Assembly (NCBI GenBank): GCA_001940645.1 | Contig: MDVS01000130.1 | Coordinates: 1-32,249, forward strand | Direction of reading: 5' to 3' | From: Candidatus Heimdallarchaeota archaeon LC_3 | Lineage (GTDB): Archaea; Asgardarchaeota; Heimdallarchaeia; Hodarchaeales; LC-3 | DNA length: 32,249 nucleotides | In this document: positions 25,322-32,249 of the stretch, in pieces | Numbering within the stretch: position 1 is the stretch's first letter | Layout of the letters: each line of letters starts with the position of its first letter | The notes under the pieces: model-generated | The model's database searches: none | Told to the model about the DNA's origin: nothing | The model's input: the letters and a program-made list of their open reading frames with translations, nothing else | Translations under genes and position numbers: made by a program

Positions 25322-25346
25322 CGGGTCACCGGTCTTATCCGCCCCG
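25322..25346 (+). promoter_or_regulatory. GC-rich leader hairpin before L3
   Basis: In otherwise AT-rich sequence, CGGG (25322-25325) pairs with CCCG (25343-25346), and inside it CGG (25330-25332) pairs with CCG (25339-25341) around a 6-base loop. Four bases lie unpaired on the left and one on the right. It ends 16 bases before the L3 ATG, which has no Shine-Dalgarno. A role in autoregulating the ribosomal operon is possible. Confidence 0.4.
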
Positions 25347-25362
25347 TAAAAGTTGATAAAAA

Positions 25363-26418
25363 ATGGGACATCGTCATAAATCTGCACCTAATAGAGGATC
25401 ACTTGGTTTTAGACCACGGAAACGTGTAAAAAGAGAATCTGCTAGATGGCGTGCTTATCCTGAATGGACAGATAAAGCGGATCCTAATGTATTGGGTTTT
25501 GCTGGCTACAAAGTCGGAATGACACACATTATTAAACAAGAAGAGAAAATTCGCGCTCCTAAATTCAAACAGGAAGTACTCACAGCAGTTACTATTATAG
25601 AATTACCTAAAACATTGTGTTTTGGACTTCGTTTATTAAAAGTCGGAGATACTGGCATTCTACAAGTTTTAGGAGAAGTTTGGTACACTAATGTTGACAA
25701 AGATTTCAAGAAAAAACTAAAACCTCCTAAAAAACTTGATGAAAAAGACTTCAACAAGAAATTGGATGATTTGAAATCACAAGTAGATAAGGCAATTGAA
25801 GTTAGACTTTTATTATATACTGTTCCACGTGAAGCAGGATTACCTAAAAAAACACCTGATATCATAGAAACAAAAATTGCCGGTAAAGATTTACAAGCGA
25901 ATTTTGATTATGGAGCTTCCTTGTTAGGTAAAGAAATTAAATTTCCTGATGTATTTAATGAGGGAGAATATGTTGATATTACTGCTGTTACAATAGGAAA
26001 AGGCTTCCAAGGACCTGTCAAAAGACATGGTATTAAAATATTACCACGTAAAAAGAGAAAAGGAAGACGAGTGGTAGGTGCGATTGGCTCTTGGCACCCA
26101 GCGAGAACACCATGGACCACTCCAAGAGCAGGCCAGCTTGGTTACCACCAAAGAACTGAATTTAACAAAAAAGTATTGAAATACTCAGAAAATCCAAGAG
26201 AAATTAATCCTAAAGGTGGTTTCAAACATTTTGGAGTTGTTAAATCTTCGTATGTTTTAATTGAAGGATCCATCCCTGGTCCAAGTAAACGATTAATACG
26301 ATTAAGAAAAGCAATGTTAAAGCCAAAGGACAAATATCCTGAAGCACAAGACGTCAAAATTGCATATATTAGTACATCATTCAGACAAAGAGATTCTGAA
26401 CAAGAGGAGGGCTTGTAA
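25363..26418 (+). CDS. rpl3: 50S ribosomal protein L3
   Basis: 351 aa, normal archaeal/eukaryotic size. L3 binds near the peptidyl-transferase centre and is an early assembly protein of the large subunit. Signatures are the start MGHRHKSAPNRGSLGFRPRK, KVGMTHI near 50, the central VTIGKGFQGPVKRHG near 210 and the WHPARTPWTTPRAGQLGYHQ-type stretch near 245. It opens the L3-L4-L23-L2 operon. Confidence 0.98.
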   Translation: MGHRHKSAPNRGSLGFRPRKRVKRESARWRAYPEWTDKADPNVLGFAGYKVGMTHIIKQEEKIRAPKFKQEVLTAVTIIELPKTLCFGLRLLKVGDTGILQVLGEVWYTNVDKDFKKKLKPPKKLDEKDFNKKLDDLKSQVDKAIEVRLLLYTVPREAGLPKKTPDIIETKIAGKDLQANFDYGASLLGKEIKFPDVFNEGEYVDITAVTIGKGFQGPVKRHGIKILPRKKRKGRRVVGAIGSWHPARTPWTTPRAGQLGYHQRTEFNKKVLKYSENPREINPKGGFKHFGVVKSSYVLIEGSIPGPSKRLIRLRKAMLKPKDKYPEAQDVKIAYISTSFRQRDSEQEEGL

Positions 26419-26420
26419 AA

Positions 26421-27290
26421 ATGAAAGCGCGAGTATACAGCTTAACTGGTGAAGAAATAGAACAAATAGATTTACCAAAAGTCTTTGAAACAGATTTTAG
26501 ACCAGACATTATAAAAAGAGCAGTACTTGCAGCACAATCAGCAAAAAGACAACCCTATGGACCTGATCCTGAAGCAGGTAAACGAACTTCAGCTGAAAAT
26601 TGGGGTGTAGGTCGTGGTGTAGCAAGATTACCTCGTGTAAAAGGTTCTCGTCATCATAGAGGAGCCAAAGCTGCTTTTGTTGGTATTGTTGTTGGTGGTT
26701 CCGTAACTCATGGTCCTAAACCAACACGAGTTTATAAAGAAAAAATTAATAAAAAGGAAAGGCTTATCGCTATACGTTCAGCCATTGCTGCCACAACTGA
26801 CGCATTACTTGTAGAATCTAGAGGTCATTGGATATCGGATATCCAAGATTTTCCAATTGTTGTTTCCTCTGATTTTGAACAAATTAAGACAACTAAAGAA
26901 GCGATAGTTGCATTTAGTAACCTAGGACTGATTCGTACTCCAAAAGAAATAGAAACAGAAAATCCCGTTGATTTTGGAGATATCGATAAAGCTAGTCGAA
27001 GAATGAGGACTTTACGTTCAGGTAAAGGGAAAAGAAGAGGACGTAAATATAAAAATGCTAAATCTTTATTATTCGTTCATGGTGATCCTGCTGAAGCTGT
27101 AAAAGAAGAAGTATCGATAAGAAAATCAGCAAAAAATTTACCAGGAGTAGATATCTGTTCAGTGAGTCATCTTAATTCTGAATTATTGGCTCCAGGATCT
27201 CATCCCGGTAGACTTACAGTCTGGTCAAAAAATGCTATAGACCAATTAAAAGAAAAAAAGCTGTTTCTTTCTAAAAAAGGAGATTTATAA
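26421..27290 (+). CDS. rpl4: 50S ribosomal protein L4
   Basis: 289 aa, archaeal L4/L1e type. Its extended loop lines the peptide exit tunnel. Signatures are the start MKARVYSLTGEE, then LPKVFETDFRPDIIKRAV (19-36), the tunnel loop at about 50-100 with VGRGVARLPRVKG and VGGSVTHGPKP, and the C-terminal SHPGRLTVWSKNAI. It starts 2 bases after rpl3, with GAGGAGG at the end of rpl3 serving as Shine-Dalgarno. Confidence 0.98.
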   Translation: MKARVYSLTGEEIEQIDLPKVFETDFRPDIIKRAVLAAQSAKRQPYGPDPEAGKRTSAENWGVGRGVARLPRVKGSRHHRGAKAAFVGIVVGGSVTHGPKPTRVYKEKINKKERLIAIRSAIAATTDALLVESRGHWISDIQDFPIVVSSDFEQIKTTKEAIVAFSNLGLIRTPKEIETENPVDFGDIDKASRRMRTLRSGKGKRRGRKYKNAKSLLFVHGDPAEAVKEEVSIRKSAKNLPGVDICSVSHLNSELLAPGSHPGRLTVWSKNAIDQLKEKKLFLSKKGDL

Positions 27291-27293
27291 ATT

Positions 27294-27560
27294 ATGAAAT
27301 ACGATCCATACCAGATAATCATTTCTCCTGTGATGACAGAAGGAGTTTTTGACCTTTTAGAGGCAGAAAACAAACTTGTCTTTACCTGTCACAGAGAAGC
27401 AACAAAACCTCAGATTAAAAAAGCTGTTGAAGAACTATTTGAGATTAAAACTCAAAATATAAATACGCAAATAAGACCAGGAGGTACCAAGCGTGCTTAT
27501 ATCCGTTTAACTGAAGATTATTCAGCAATGGATGTAGCTATGCAGCTTGGAATGTTTTAG
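27294..27560 (+). CDS. rpl23: 50S ribosomal protein L23
   Basis: 88 aa. L23 lies at the exit of the peptide tunnel, the docking point for signal recognition particle. The start MKYDPYQIIISPVMTEGVFDLLE and the KLVFTCHREATKPQIKKAVE helix (28-47) are typical of the archaeal form. An AAGGAG precedes the ATG, which is 3 bases after rpl4. Confidence 0.97.
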   Translation: MKYDPYQIIISPVMTEGVFDLLEAENKLVFTCHREATKPQIKKAVEELFEIKTQNINTQIRPGGTKRAYIRLTEDYSAMDVAMQLGMF

Positions 27561-27579
27561 TTAAAAGTGGGTGATTATT

Positions 27580-28341
27580 ATGGGTAAAAAAATTCTTGTT
27601 CAACGAAGAGGTCGAGGATCCAAAATCTTCAGAGCTCCTCTCAATAGAATAGCTCCTGCACGTTATCCTTCCAAAGAATTAATTGGTGCTGGAGAAAAAG
27701 TAGGTTATGCTATTTCTGATTTAGTTCACGAAGCAGGACGTGGTGTACCTTTAGTAAAATTAACTCATCCTTCTACTAAGGAAGTAATATATCTCCCTTC
27801 CACAGAAGGAATTTCTGTTGGTGGAACCGTCGAAATTGGTGAATCCGCGGGTGTAAAGCCTGGAAATATTCTTCCATTAAAAAATATACCCGAATCAGCA
27901 ATTATTAGCAATATCGAAATTAGGCCTGGAGATGGAGGAGCTATATGTAGATCTAGTGGTGCTAGTGCTACTATCATGTCAAAAACTCCAACTTATGCGA
28001 CAATCAAATTACCTAGTGGAACAATAAAGCAAATGAACCTTAATTGTCGTGCTACTATCGGTGTTGTTGCAGCAGGGGGAAGAACAGAAAAACCATTCCT
28101 AAAAGCAGGTAAAAAATTCCGATGGAAAAAAGTTAGAGGAAAATTAGGAGCTTATCCAAGAGTTCGTGGTGTAGCAATGAATCATCACGTTCATCCTTTT
28201 GGTGGAGGAGCTCACCAATCCCCTCATAAACCAACTACTGTTAGTAGACATGCTCCACCTGGAAGAAAGGTAGGATTAATCGCTGCAAGTCGTACAGGTC
28301 GTCGTAGAGGAAAAATAGTAAAGATTGAGAAGAAAAAGTAA
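27580..28341 (+). CDS. rpl2: 50S ribosomal protein L2
   Basis: 253 aa from the ATG at 27580 (a GTG three codons upstream is less likely because MGKKILVQRRGRG matches the family start). L2 is required for subunit joining and peptidyl transfer. Signatures are VGYAISDLVHEAGRGVPL, the Gly-rich segment at 95-130, and near the C-terminus GVAMNHHVHPFGGG with the conserved His. In most archaea S19, L22 and S3 follow; here the operon ends and a T-rich stretch follows. Confidence 0.98.
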   Translation: MGKKILVQRRGRGSKIFRAPLNRIAPARYPSKELIGAGEKVGYAISDLVHEAGRGVPLVKLTHPSTKEVIYLPSTEGISVGGTVEIGESAGVKPGNILPLKNIPESAIISNIEIRPGDGGAICRSSGASATIMSKTPTYATIKLPSGTIKQMNLNCRATIGVVAAGGRTEKPFLKAGKKFRWKKVRGKLGAYPRVRGVAMNHHVHPFGGGAHQSPHKPTTVSRHAPPGRKVGLIAASRTGRRRGKIVKIEKKK

Positions 28342-28400
28342 TTCTTTCTTGTTTTATTAATTCTCTTTTTCATGATTTTTCACTCTTTTTCTTATTTTCA
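28342..28400 (+). terminator. T-rich terminator after the L3-L2 operon
   Basis: A run of several T-tracts of four to five bases (around 28364-28370, 28374-28380 and 28386-28390) begins right after the L2 stop codon. Serial oligo-T tracts on the coding strand are the usual archaeal intrinsic stop signal. Confidence 0.6.
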
Positions 28401-28547
28401 AATTCTATATCCAAAGTAAATTTAAATCTTAATTTGGCTAGGAAATAAATTAGGAACAAAAGAGAAAAAAATATAATTTTAGAAAAGGAAAATTCCATCT
28501 CAATATTAAAGTTAATAGATTTTTAGTTTCTTTTTCAGTTTCTGAGG

Positions 28548-29615
28548 ATGAATACCGGAATCATAAGAATCAAACCAGCAAAAAGCATTTCAAATGTGAA
28601 ACTAGGAACAACTTGGAAATTTGTTGAAATAATTATGGATACTAATCAGAATCAGTTTGAAGATTTTTATAATAGCCATTTCAAAAACAAAAAGCAGTTT
28701 AGAAGACTTTTAACTTCTCTTGAAAATAATGATGAAAAAATTTCCAAAAATATCTGGAATTATCAATATAAAACTAAAGATCCATTAGTTATTGGAATAA
28801 CTGGACCTTCTGGGAGTGGTAAGAGTAGTTTAATTAATGAATTAGTTAAACATCTTAGAGATAATGGATTCAAGGAAAGAATAGCATTAATTTTAGTTGA
28901 TCCATCATCTCCTATATCAGGAGGAGCATTATTAGGAGATAGAATAAGAATGAAAGATTTATTTCTTGATGAAGACATTTTTATTAGATCTTTATCAACG
29001 CGAGGACATTTAGGAGGTTTAACTAGCTCTATTATGAATATTCTTAGAGCAATGATGCTTTGGGTTGGGGATTCAGGATTTATTTTTATCGAAACTACTG
29101 GTTCTGGTCAAACAGATGTGGAAATTTCTCAAATTGCTGATAGTATTATATTGAATTTAAATCCCGAGTCTGGAGATGATATTCAGGCAATTAAAGCTGG
29201 AATATTAGAGATAGCTGATCTTTATGTAATTAATAAATCTGATCTAGCAAATGCAAATGTACTTTACGAAAACCTGCTCCAATTACTAGAAATAAATACA
29301 CAAAAGAAGCCTGATGATTGGGAACCGAACATTATCAAAGCCTCAGTAAAAACAGGTGAAAATATTCAAAAAATTATTGAAATTCTCTTTGACCACAAAC
29401 AATGGTTAAAAGACCATAATTTGTTCTCAAATACTAAGAAAAAACGAATTACATTACATTTAAAATTATTTTTTGAAGAAAAAATATTGAGTAGATTGCA
29501 AGAAATCTTTAATAAACCAGAAATCGAAAAAATCGTAGAAAACATAACAAATGGAAACTATAATTTAGAAAAAGGAATATCTGAAATTAAGAATATCAAT
29601 AAATTCCTTGAATAA
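28548..29615 (+). CDS. meaB: Methylmalonyl-CoA mutase-associated GTPase (MeaB/ArgK family)
   Basis: 355 aa from ATG 28548; the ATG at 28635 (residue 30, MDTNQNQ) may be the true start because residues 1-29 are not typical. MeaB-type G3E GTPases guard loading and release of adenosylcobalamin in methylmalonyl-CoA mutase. Motifs are the P-loop GPSGSGKSS (86-94), LVDPSSPISGGALLGDRIRM (117-135), IETTGSGQTDVEI (181-193) in the usual VETVGVGQ position, then GDDIQAIKAGI and the specificity motif NKSD (229-232). It precedes the mutase gene by 47 bases on the same strand, so they are co-transcribed. Confidence 0.95.
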   Translation: MNTGIIRIKPAKSISNVKLGTTWKFVEIIMDTNQNQFEDFYNSHFKNKKQFRRLLTSLENNDEKISKNIWNYQYKTKDPLVIGITGPSGSGKSSLINELVKHLRDNGFKERIALILVDPSSPISGGALLGDRIRMKDLFLDEDIFIRSLSTRGHLGGLTSSIMNILRAMMLWVGDSGFIFIETTGSGQTDVEISQIADSIILNLNPESGDDIQAIKAGILEIADLYVINKSDLANANVLYENLLQLLEINTQKKPDDWEPNIIKASVKTGENIQKIIEILFDHKQWLKDHNLFSNTKKKRITLHLKLFFEEKILSRLQEIFNKPEIEKIVENITNGNYNLEKGISEIKNINKFLE

Positions 29616-29662
29616 CAATTGATTATTAAAAAAAAACATATTTCTACAAGGAGTTTCGTTCA

Positions 29663-31303
29663 ATGAATTTTTCTGAACTGAAAAAGAAATGGTTAGAAAA
29701 ATACAAGGATAAACTAAATTTATCCAATAAAAGCATGAAGAATAATTCTGGAATAGATATCGATAATTTATATGGTCCAGATCATTCATTTTCATATGAA
29801 CAGCAATTAAATTTCCCTGGAGAATTTCCTTTCACAAGAGGAGTTTATCCTTCCATGTATCGTGGAAGAATGTTTACAATGAGACAATATGCAGGATTTG
29901 CTACAGCAAAAGAAACCAATGAACGATATAAATTTCTTCTAAACCAAGGGCAAACTGGTATATCTGTGGCATTTGATTTACCTACTCAAATTGGATACGA
30001 TTCAGATGATCCTCTTTCTCGAGGAGAAGTTGGAAAAACAGGAGTAGCGATATGTTCTCTTGCTGATATGGAAACCCTTTTCGAAGGGATCCCTTTGGAT
30101 AAAGTTTCTACATCCATGACAATTAATGCACCAGCATCCATTTTAATATGCTTTTACATCGCTATGGCCGAAAAACAAGGCATCTCAATAGAGAAATTGC
30201 GAGGAACAATCCAAAATGACATTTTAAAAGAATATATTGCTCGTGGTACCTACATTTTTCCATTAAAAGAATCTATGCGCTTGATAGTTGATACTTTCGA
30301 GTTTTGTGAAAAAAATTTACCAAAATGGAATACAATATCAATTTCTGGTTATCACATACGCGAAGCGGGTTCTACAGCTGTCCAAGAGGTAGCTTTTACT
30401 CTAGCTAATGGAATTGCTTATGTTGAAGCAGCTATTACAGCAGGATTAGATCCAAATAAATTTGGTGAACGTTTGAGTTTCTTTTTTGGAAGTCATAATG
30501 ACTTTTTTGAAGAAATAGCAAAATTCAGGTCAGCCCGTCGATTGTGGGCTAAGATTATGAAAGATAGATTCGGTGTTACTAATCCTAAAGCTCAAATGTT
30601 ACGATTCCATACTCAAACTGCTGGTGTAACGCTAACTGCTCAACAACCTGAAAATAATGCCGTTCGTGTTGCCTATCAAGCACTTTCTGCTATTCTAGGA
30701 GGTACACAATCGTTACATACAAATTCAATGGATGAAGCTTTAGCATTACCAACACCCCAAGCGGCTCAACTTGCTTTACGCACTCAACAAATTGCTGCTT
30801 TTGAATCAGGTGTTACAAATATAGCAGATCCCTTAGCTGGTAGTTATTATATTGAATATTTAACAAATCAAATAGAATTAAAAGCTATGGAATACATAAC
30901 TAAGATCGATAATATGGGTGGAATGATTACAGCTATTGAAACAGGTTTTGTTCAAAAAGAAATACACAATTCTGCATATAAATTTCAAAAAGAGGTTGAA
31001 AATAAATCACAAACTATAGTGGGTGTTAACGAATTTATATCATCGGAGAATACTGAAATACCTACCTTAGTTATAGATAAAGAAAAAGAAGATGAACAAA
31101 AAGAAAGAGTCAAAAAGGTACGAGCTTCTAGAGATAATAAAATGGTAGATAAAAGATTATTTGAGCTTAAAAATGCTTTAGGAACGAACCAAAATTTGAT
31201 ACCATTAATTTTAGATGCTGTAAAGAGTTATGCAACGATTGGAGAAATTGCTAATACATTAAGATCCGTTTGGGGGGAATACAAATCAGGAGATTTTCTC
31301 TAA
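29663..31303 (+). CDS. mcmA1: Methylmalonyl-CoA mutase, large (catalytic) subunit
   Basis: 546 aa. It interconverts methylmalonyl-CoA and succinyl-CoA by a radical mechanism. The TIM-barrel domain is complete: [20 protein letters not shown] (53-72), then [20 protein letters not shown], the substrate-site [15 protein letters not shown] (about 227-241) and [19 protein letters not shown]. The C-terminal cobalamin-binding domain with the DxHxxG motif is absent, as in other archaea, where it is a separate small subunit (McmA2). I see that subunit nowhere in the window. AAGGAG lies 9 bases before the ATG. Confidence 0.96.
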   Translation: MNFSELKKKWLEKYKDKLNLSNKSMKNNSGIDIDNLYGPDHSFSYEQQLNFPGEFPFTRGVYPSMYRGRMFTMRQYAGFATAKETNERYKFLLNQGQTGISVAFDLPTQIGYDSDDPLSRGEVGKTGVAICSLADMETLFEGIPLDKVSTSMTINAPASILICFYIAMAEKQGISIEKLRGTIQNDILKEYIARGTYIFPLKESMRLIVDTFEFCEKNLPKWNTISISGYHIREAGSTAVQEVAFTLANGIAYVEAAITAGLDPNKFGERLSFFFGSHNDFFEEIAKFRSARRLWAKIMKDRFGVTNPKAQMLRFHTQTAGVTLTAQQPENNAVRVAYQALSAILGGTQSLHTNSMDEALALPTPQAAQLALRTQQIAAFESGVTNIADPLAGSYYIEYLTNQIELKAMEYITKIDNMGGMITAIETGFVQKEIHNSAYKFQKEVENKSQTIVGVNEFISSENTEIPTLVIDKEKEDEQKERVKKVRASRDNKMVDKRLFELKNALGTNQNLIPLILDAVKSYATIGEIANTLRSVWGEYKSGDFL

Positions 31304-31349
31304 CATTACCTGATTATTAATATTAAATTTATCTAAGTTGTGTTTGAAG

Positions 31350-31769
31350 ATGGTTGAGAATTCTGATTCGAAATTTAAAAAAATAGATCATATAGGTATA
31401 GCTGTTAAAGATATAGAGAGTCACATGGAATTTTATAAGGATATCTTAAAAATGCCATTCTTGGGATTTAAAACTGTTGAATCCCAAAAAGTAAAGATAG
31501 CTATGTTTAAAATTGGTGAAAGCATTATTGAGTTATTAGAACCAGTTAGTAGTGATTCTCCTATTTCTAAGTTCCTTGAAAAACGTGGTGAGGGTATTCA
31601 TCACCTTTGTTATGATGTGGAAGATATTGAAGAAACACTTAAACATTTAAAGGACAATTCTGTAAAATTAATAAATGAAGAGCCAGTAATTGGAGCTAAA
31701 GGTGGAAAAATAGCCTTTTTACATCCAAAATCAAGTGGCGGTGTTCTTACTGAACTTTCGGAAGAATAA
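31350..31769 (+). CDS. mce: Methylmalonyl-CoA epimerase (VOC family)
   Basis: 139 aa from ATG 31350 (a TTG/GTG-type extension back to 31338 is possible). It converts (S)- to (R)-methylmalonyl-CoA, feeding the mutase. The two VOC modules are clear: DHIGIAVKDIESHMEFYKDI near 13-32 with the first metal His, then GIHHLCYDVEDIEETL near 85-100 with the second metal His, and the metal Glu in TELSEE at the end. It lies 46 bases downstream of the mutase in the same operon. Confidence 0.95.
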   Translation: MVENSDSKFKKIDHIGIAVKDIESHMEFYKDILKMPFLGFKTVESQKVKIAMFKIGESIIELLEPVSSDSPISKFLEKRGEGIHHLCYDVEDIEETLKHLKDNSVKLINEEPVIGAKGGKIAFLHPKSSGGVLTELSEE

Positions 31770-31857
31770 GATTATGTATTCAAACAAATTACGCAAAAAT
31801 GTTTATTATTTAAGATTACATTAAGGTAGGATATAAAAAGGAGATTTGCAATAATAT

Positions 31858-32249
31858 ATGTCTTTCTTATTTCGTTTTTTGAAAAAATTAATCCCTGGTG
31901 GTAAAAATGATAATGCTAAATCTTTGGAAGAAGATAAAAATTCTGAAAATAATAACGTTTTAGAAAAAAATGTTGTCTCTAAACAAAAAACAGATGAACC
32001 TACAAAAAAAGCTTTTGAAGAGAAAAAAGTTCAACCAAAGGATATTGATTCGTCTCTAAAGGAGGAGAAAAAACCAAAAATCGAAAGTATTTTGAAAAAA
32101 GATTTAACTCTTATTAAAAAAGTATCTAAACTAGAAGTTGAAAAAAGCTCTGATGTTGAAGATAAACCGAAAAAAAAACCAAAGAAAAAAGTTGACAAAG
32201 GGAAAGATCCCTATGGACATGAATTTGTAAAAAAAATTTTTGATTGGCA
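31858..32249 (+). CDS. Partial Lys/Glu-rich protein, cut by the window end
   Basis: 130 codons are open from ATG 31858 to the edge. AAAAGGAG lies about 14 bases upstream, rather far. The start MSFLFRFLKKLIPGGK is a short amphipathic helix that could associate with the membrane. Then comes about 100 residues of low-complexity Lys/Glu/Ser/Asp sequence, and finally DPYGHEFVKKIFDW, which looks like the beginning of a folded domain. It follows the epimerase gene on the same strand. I do not recognise it; a charged N-terminal region like this occurs in FtsY and in other linker-bearing proteins. Confidence 0.6.
   Translation, partial: MSFLFRFLKKLIPGGKNDNAKSLEEDKNSENNNVLEKNVVSKQKTDEPTKKAFEEKKVQPKDIDSSLKEEKKPKIESILKKDLTLIKKVSKLEVEKSSDVEDKPKKKPKKKVDKGKDPYGHEFVKKIFDW

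Noticed and set aside
25138..25377. 79-codon minus-strand frame upstream of L3
   Set aside because: It runs through the L3 leader hairpin and L3 start and has low-complexity Ile/Phe/Tyr composition; no start signal.
25506..26357. Several minus-strand frames within the L3 gene
   Set aside because: All are antisense to an unambiguous ribosomal protein gene.
29565..29795. 76-codon minus-strand frame between meaB and the mutase
   Set aside because: It overlaps both gene ends and has no homology or start signal.

Overview
The window looks like chromosomal DNA of an Asgard archaeon. The base composition is strongly AT-rich. The ribosomal proteins (S13, S4, S11, S2, L3, L4, L23, L2) and the RNA polymerase subunit RpoN are archaeal in type. 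Mixed among them are eukaryote-like parts: a TSG101/Vps23-like protein with an inactive E2 (UEV) fold and a C-terminal steadiness-box-like segment, a perfect AN1 zinc finger on a membrane anchor, a membrane-anchored helical-repeat protein ending in a RING-like cross-brace zinc finger, a tRNA-splicing endonuclease-like protein and a large membrane protein with a long proline-rich tail. I cannot assign the Asgard class from sequence alone.

Layout. 1-949 (minus): a partial gene with no ordinary start codon, then the UEV/Vps23-like gene. 1471-3051 (plus): a TPR-like protein. 3104-5849 (minus): a DHH phosphoesterase and the S13-S4-S11 operon. 6106-6996 (minus): an orphan Cys-rich protein. 7493-8608 (plus): an M50 membrane metalloprotease closely followed by the membrane AN1 protein. 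8617-10059 (minus): an unknown protein and a PAC2-family protein. 10362-10463 (plus): a tRNA-His(GTG) with about 30 extra bases in its D loop. 10955-16504: a small plus-strand protein, an anchored beta-propeller protein, an HTH/Cys protein, the Nnr hydrate-repair enzyme and a CDP-alcohol phosphatidyltransferase. 16519-17820 (minus): the membrane RING-like protein. 18129-21169 (plus): S2, RpoN and the proline-rich membrane protein. 21257-24110 (minus): RpiA and an S9 peptidase. 24329-25069 (plus): an EndA-like protein. 25363-28341 (plus): L3-L4-L23-L2. 28548-31769 (plus): MeaB, the methylmalonyl-CoA mutase large subunit and methylmalonyl-CoA epimerase. From 31858: a partial charged protein running off the end.

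How they fit together. One theme is translation and RNA maturation: ribosomal proteins, RpoN, an intron-bearing tRNA, and an endonuclease homologue with Gln in place of the catalytic His. A second is a possible ubiquitin/ESCRT and membrane quality-control theme: UEV, AN1, RING-like, M50 and PAC2. A third is carbon and cofactor metabolism: the propionyl/methylmalonyl-CoA branch, RpiA and NAD(P)H-hydrate repair. The strongest candidates for something new are the UEV/RING/AN1 set, the five-fold membrane-repeat protein with its polyproline tail, the tRNA-His D-loop insertion, and two genes that appear to start at AUU. I saw no CRISPR array, insertion sequence, prophage or rRNA.
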